Below, piece after piece: positions 62,342 to 64,000 of a DNA stretch of 64,000 nucleotides; position 1 is the stretch's first letter, and the number at the start of each line of letters is the position of its first letter. The DNA lies in assembly GCA_025454915.1 (NCBI GenBank), contig JALONN010000008.1, positions 62,001 through 126,000 on the forward strand. The letters run 5' to 3'. This DNA comes from Raineya sp. Lineage in GTDB: Bacteria; Bacteroidota; Bacteroidia; Cytophagales; Thermonemataceae. Both the position numbers and the translations under genes were made by a program. A model generated the notes under the pieces. It made no database searches. It saw only the letters and a program-made list of their open reading frames with translations, and was not told the origin of the DNA.

Positions 62342-62464
62342 AGTGTCGTAAAAAAGTGTTACTTCATTTCTGCTAGAAATGCCGTAGCTTAATCGAGACA
62401 AAGCGTCCTGCTTGCAGGAAGATGCGGTAAAAGCCCGTTGTCAGTCACTTTTTGCTTGTTACCT
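62342..62464 (+). tRNA. Permuted tRNA-like unit 5 (GCT anticodon)
   Basis: The leader GTGTCGTA-AAAAAGTG-TTACTT (62342-62364) precedes CATTT-CTGCTAG-AAATG, a full anticodon arm with GCT (Ser). A weak T-like arm GCTT..AAGC with TCGA in its loop follows, then acceptor GTCCTGC. After two bases (including position 73) the 5' acceptor GCAGGAA pairs six of seven, then a D-like arm. The trailer TCAGT-CACTTTTT..GTTACC ends at 62464. The break would be between positions 26 and 27. A short variable loop is unlike Ser tRNAs, so this unit may be degenerate. Confidence 0.5.
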
Positions 62465-62489
62465 GTTAAAAAATATATATTCAACTGAT

Positions 62490-62573
62490 TGTGGAGTGTC
62501 AGAAGTTGGTATCTGGAAGGTCTCATAAGCCTTTGCTCTTGCCTCGTGGGTTCGAGTCCCACCTCCGCAACCA
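62490..62573 (+). tRNA. tRNA with anticodon CAT (Met-type), CCA encoded
   Basis: The acceptor TGTGGAG pairs with CTCCGCA (one G-U). D stem CAGA/TCTG, anticodon arm AAGGT-CTCATAA-GCCTT, T arm GTGGG-TTCGAGT-CCCAC. An unusually long variable region (about 12 bases) is present for a CAT tRNA. CCA is encoded at 62571-62573, as in the first tRNA of the array. It could be Met or an Ile (CAU) species needing lysidine. Confidence 0.8.
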
Positions 62574-62587
62574 AAAACATTATAACT

Positions 62588-63325
62588 ATGAAAGTCTATA
62601 TCCAAAAAGTAAAAGAAGGACACCCTGCCACAGTCAATTATTATGTGGCAGGCGAGGGGTTCAGGGCTATGGGCTATGAAATTTGTGATTTTTATAAAGG
62701 AAGTGAATTAGAGGGAAATGTCCCTGAAGATGTGGTGGTTGGCTCTATTGATGATGTAAAGGCTGTCTGGAGAAATTTGGGCATAGCCATTCCAGAAGAA
62801 ATCAATTATCCAAAGGAATTAGAACCTTTTTTGGGTAGAAAAATCTGGAAATCAACCGTCAATACCATTGCCAATGATCCAGAAAAATGGAATGTATTTA
62901 TCAAACCTGCCAAAGCATCTAAAAAGTTCACAGGGGTTTTGGTAAAAAGTACAAAAGATTTGATCGGTTGTGGAGACCAGTTAGAAGATACTGAAATCTG
63001 GTGTTCTGAACCTGTAAATTTTCTCGCAGAATGGAGATGTTTTGTAAGGTATGGAAGAATCATGGATGCCAGAATGTACAAAGGAAACTGGCGATTACAC
63101 TTTGATTATAAAGTAATTGAAGAAGCTGTAAAAGCTTATACAACAGCACCTAAAGCATATGCCATTGATTTTGGACTGACAGACAAAGGTGAAACACTTT
63201 TGGTAGAAGTAAACGATGGATATTCGTTGGGGACTTATGGACTTTTTTACTTAGACTATGCCAAATTACTGGCAACTCGGTGGGCAGAAATCACAAATAC
63301 AATAGATGAGTGCTATTATTTATAA
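62588..63325 (+). CDS. ATP-grasp protein of the R2K type
   Basis: The 245-residue protein (ATG 62588) has an N-terminal pre-ATP-grasp part (MKVYIQKVKEGHPATVNYYV) and a central nucleotide-binding segment (WNVFIKPAKASKKFTGVLVKS). CSEPVNFLAEWRCFVRYGRIMDARMYKGNW and the metal-ligand end IDFGLTDKGETLLVEVNDGYSLGTYGL follow. It would ligate an acid to an amine using ATP; the substrates are unknown. The start is 14 bases after the last tRNA's CCA, so it may be on the array transcript. The AlkB gene follows by 2 bases. Confidence 0.85.
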   Translation: MKVYIQKVKEGHPATVNYYVAGEGFRAMGYEICDFYKGSELEGNVPEDVVVGSIDDVKAVWRNLGIAIPEEINYPKELEPFLGRKIWKSTVNTIANDPEKWNVFIKPAKASKKFTGVLVKSTKDLIGCGDQLEDTEIWCSEPVNFLAEWRCFVRYGRIMDARMYKGNWRLHFDYKVIEEAVKAYTTAPKAYAIDFGLTDKGETLLVEVNDGYSLGTYGLFYLDYAKLLATRWAEITNTIDECYYL

Positions 63326-63327
63326 CT

Positions 63328-63897
63328 ATGAAAACTTATTTGAATGGACGTTTAGTCATATTTTCAGCCTTTTATGATGATGTGTATTGTGATAGGATAT
63401 TTCGGAAATTGTATAACCAAATCAAATGGTTAGATAAAACCTATCAGAATGCAGATGGAAGTATTGTACATTTACCAAGGCTCACAGCCAATTATGGAGA
63501 GCGGTCTTATAATTATTCAGGAATGGTATTTGAGCCTGAGCCTTGGACAGATGTCATGCTGGAACTCAAAAAAGATGCTGAAATATTAGGTCAAGAAACG
63601 TTTAATGCTGCTGTTTTGCAATTATACAGAGATGGGAAAGATAGAGTAAACTGGCATTCTGATGATGATCCATGTGTGGGTAAAAATCCTACAATTGTTT
63701 CAATTTCATTCGGAGAAACAAGGGAGTTTTGGTTTAAAGCCAAAAATGGAATGGGAAATCCACTAAAACTATTAGTAGAAAAAGGAGATGTAATCGTAAT
63801 GCAAGGAACTCTACAACATACACATTTACACCGAGTACCTCCTGAAAATGAAAAAAAAGCGAGAATCAATATTACATTTAGAAACGTGATTCATTAA
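63328..63897 (+). CDS. AlkB-family 2-oxoglutarate/Fe(II) dioxygenase
   Basis: The 189-residue protein (ATG 63328) has the AlkB metal triad H110-x-D112 (NWHSDDD) and H168 (HLHRVP), plus R179 and R185 in KARINITFRNV for 2-oxoglutarate and base contact. NYSGMVFEPEPW near 62-73 is the nucleotide-lid-like segment. AlkB enzymes remove alkyl groups from DNA or RNA bases. It begins 2 bases after the ATP-grasp stop. Its location behind the tRNA array raises a possible RNA role, which is inference only. Confidence 0.92.
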   Translation: MKTYLNGRLVIFSAFYDDVYCDRIFRKLYNQIKWLDKTYQNADGSIVHLPRLTANYGERSYNYSGMVFEPEPWTDVMLELKKDAEILGQETFNAAVLQLYRDGKDRVNWHSDDDPCVGKNPTIVSISFGETREFWFKAKNGMGNPLKLLVEKGDVIVMQGTLQHTHLHRVPPENEKKARINITFRNVIH

Positions 63898-63933
63898 TTT
63901 AATTGTAAAATGTTAAATTGTAAATATTCAAAT

Positions 63934-64000
63934 ATGAGTGTAATTAGAGATAAAAGTTTTGCTTTAGCGATTAGAATTGTGAAATTATATCAATATCTTA
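63934..64000 (+). CDS. Start of a four-helix bundle (23S rRNA intervening-sequence type) protein, cut by the edge
   Basis: ATG 63934 begins MSVIRDKSFALAIRIVKLYQYL, the N-terminal helix of the small four-helix bundle protein family linked to 23S rRNA intervening sequences. The rest is outside the window. An earlier ATG at 63910 is also in frame. Confidence 0.75.
   Translation, partial: MSVIRDKSFALAIRIVKLYQYL

Noticed and set aside
60911..62464. CRISPR array
   Set aside because: The repeated motifs are not at regular spacing, occur as two different sequences flanking tRNA halves, and no cas gene is present.
60911..62464. Ordinary tRNA genes truncated by chance, giving apparent reversed halves
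   Set aside because: Three units show seven-of-seven acceptor pairing between the upstream 3' half and the downstream 5' half, and all five share the same flanking motifs with covariation; chance truncation would not give this.

Overview
The window is AT-rich, densely coding bacterial DNA that reads as a chromosome of the phylum Bacteroidota, most likely a Cytophagales-type marine or soil bacterium (inference). The signs are Bacteroidota-typical families: a TonB-dependent receptor paired with a DUF4249 lipoprotein, DUF5686, head-GIN/DUF2807, YHYH protein, DUF2141, DUF2027-Smr, a propeller-type LytS-like sensor kinase, WD40-like PD40 proteins, and an R2K-like ATP-grasp. Promoters of the Bacteroidota type (TTTG, about 20 bases, then TAnnTTTG) can be seen at 2034-2066 and 5935-5964. 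No transposase, phage structural gene or CRISPR array was seen.

Layout. 1-9.6 kb: metabolic and envelope genes (CoA-transferase, DUF5686 outer-membrane protein, TPR protein, PD40 protein, hutI, head-GIN protein). 9.7-12.7 kb: arsenic resistance (arsR, acr3, arsM, LMW-phosphatase-like arsenate reductase) with a palindrome in front of arsR. 12.9-20.5 kb: small, poorly characterised and exported proteins, with hairpin repeats between them. 21-28.6 kb: sbcD and sbcC, separated by a SCO/MORN/YHYH operon and an L7/L12-like repeat protein. 28.6-38.8 kb: a plastic zone with several decaying gene copies (a frameshifted DUF2158-like gene, two remnants of a ketoacyl synthase III 3' end, a quinone-oxidoreductase pseudogene) around a TonB receptor/DUF4249 pair, a VOC protein and the intact ketoacyl synthase. 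39-46 kb: asparagine synthase, two basic exported proteins, an anti-sigma-like kinase/STAS pair, aroC, maf and an ATP-grasp protein. 46-60 kb: MacB-like permease, sensor kinase, Ca-type P-ATPase, DUF2027-Smr protein, S9 peptidase, RsmB-like RNA methyltransferase.

60.8-62.6 kb is the outstanding region: a dense array of twelve conventional tRNA genes with at least three, and probably five, circularly permuted tRNA genes between them. In each permuted unit the 3' half of the tRNA lies upstream of its own 5' half, so the acceptor strands sit 1-6 bases apart. Each unit is bracketed by a conserved leader (GTGYCGTA..TTACTTC) and trailer (..AAGT..GTWRCC). Leader and trailer can pair with each other, and the pairing covaries between units. 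The permuted tRNA-Lys(UUU) reassembles into a canonical tRNA. Permuted tRNA genes are known from some small algae and archaea; I know of none described in bacteria. The array is followed at once by an ATP-grasp gene and an AlkB-type dioxygenase gene in the same direction, perhaps on the same transcript.

All calls come from reading the sequence by eye; no database search or folding program was run.
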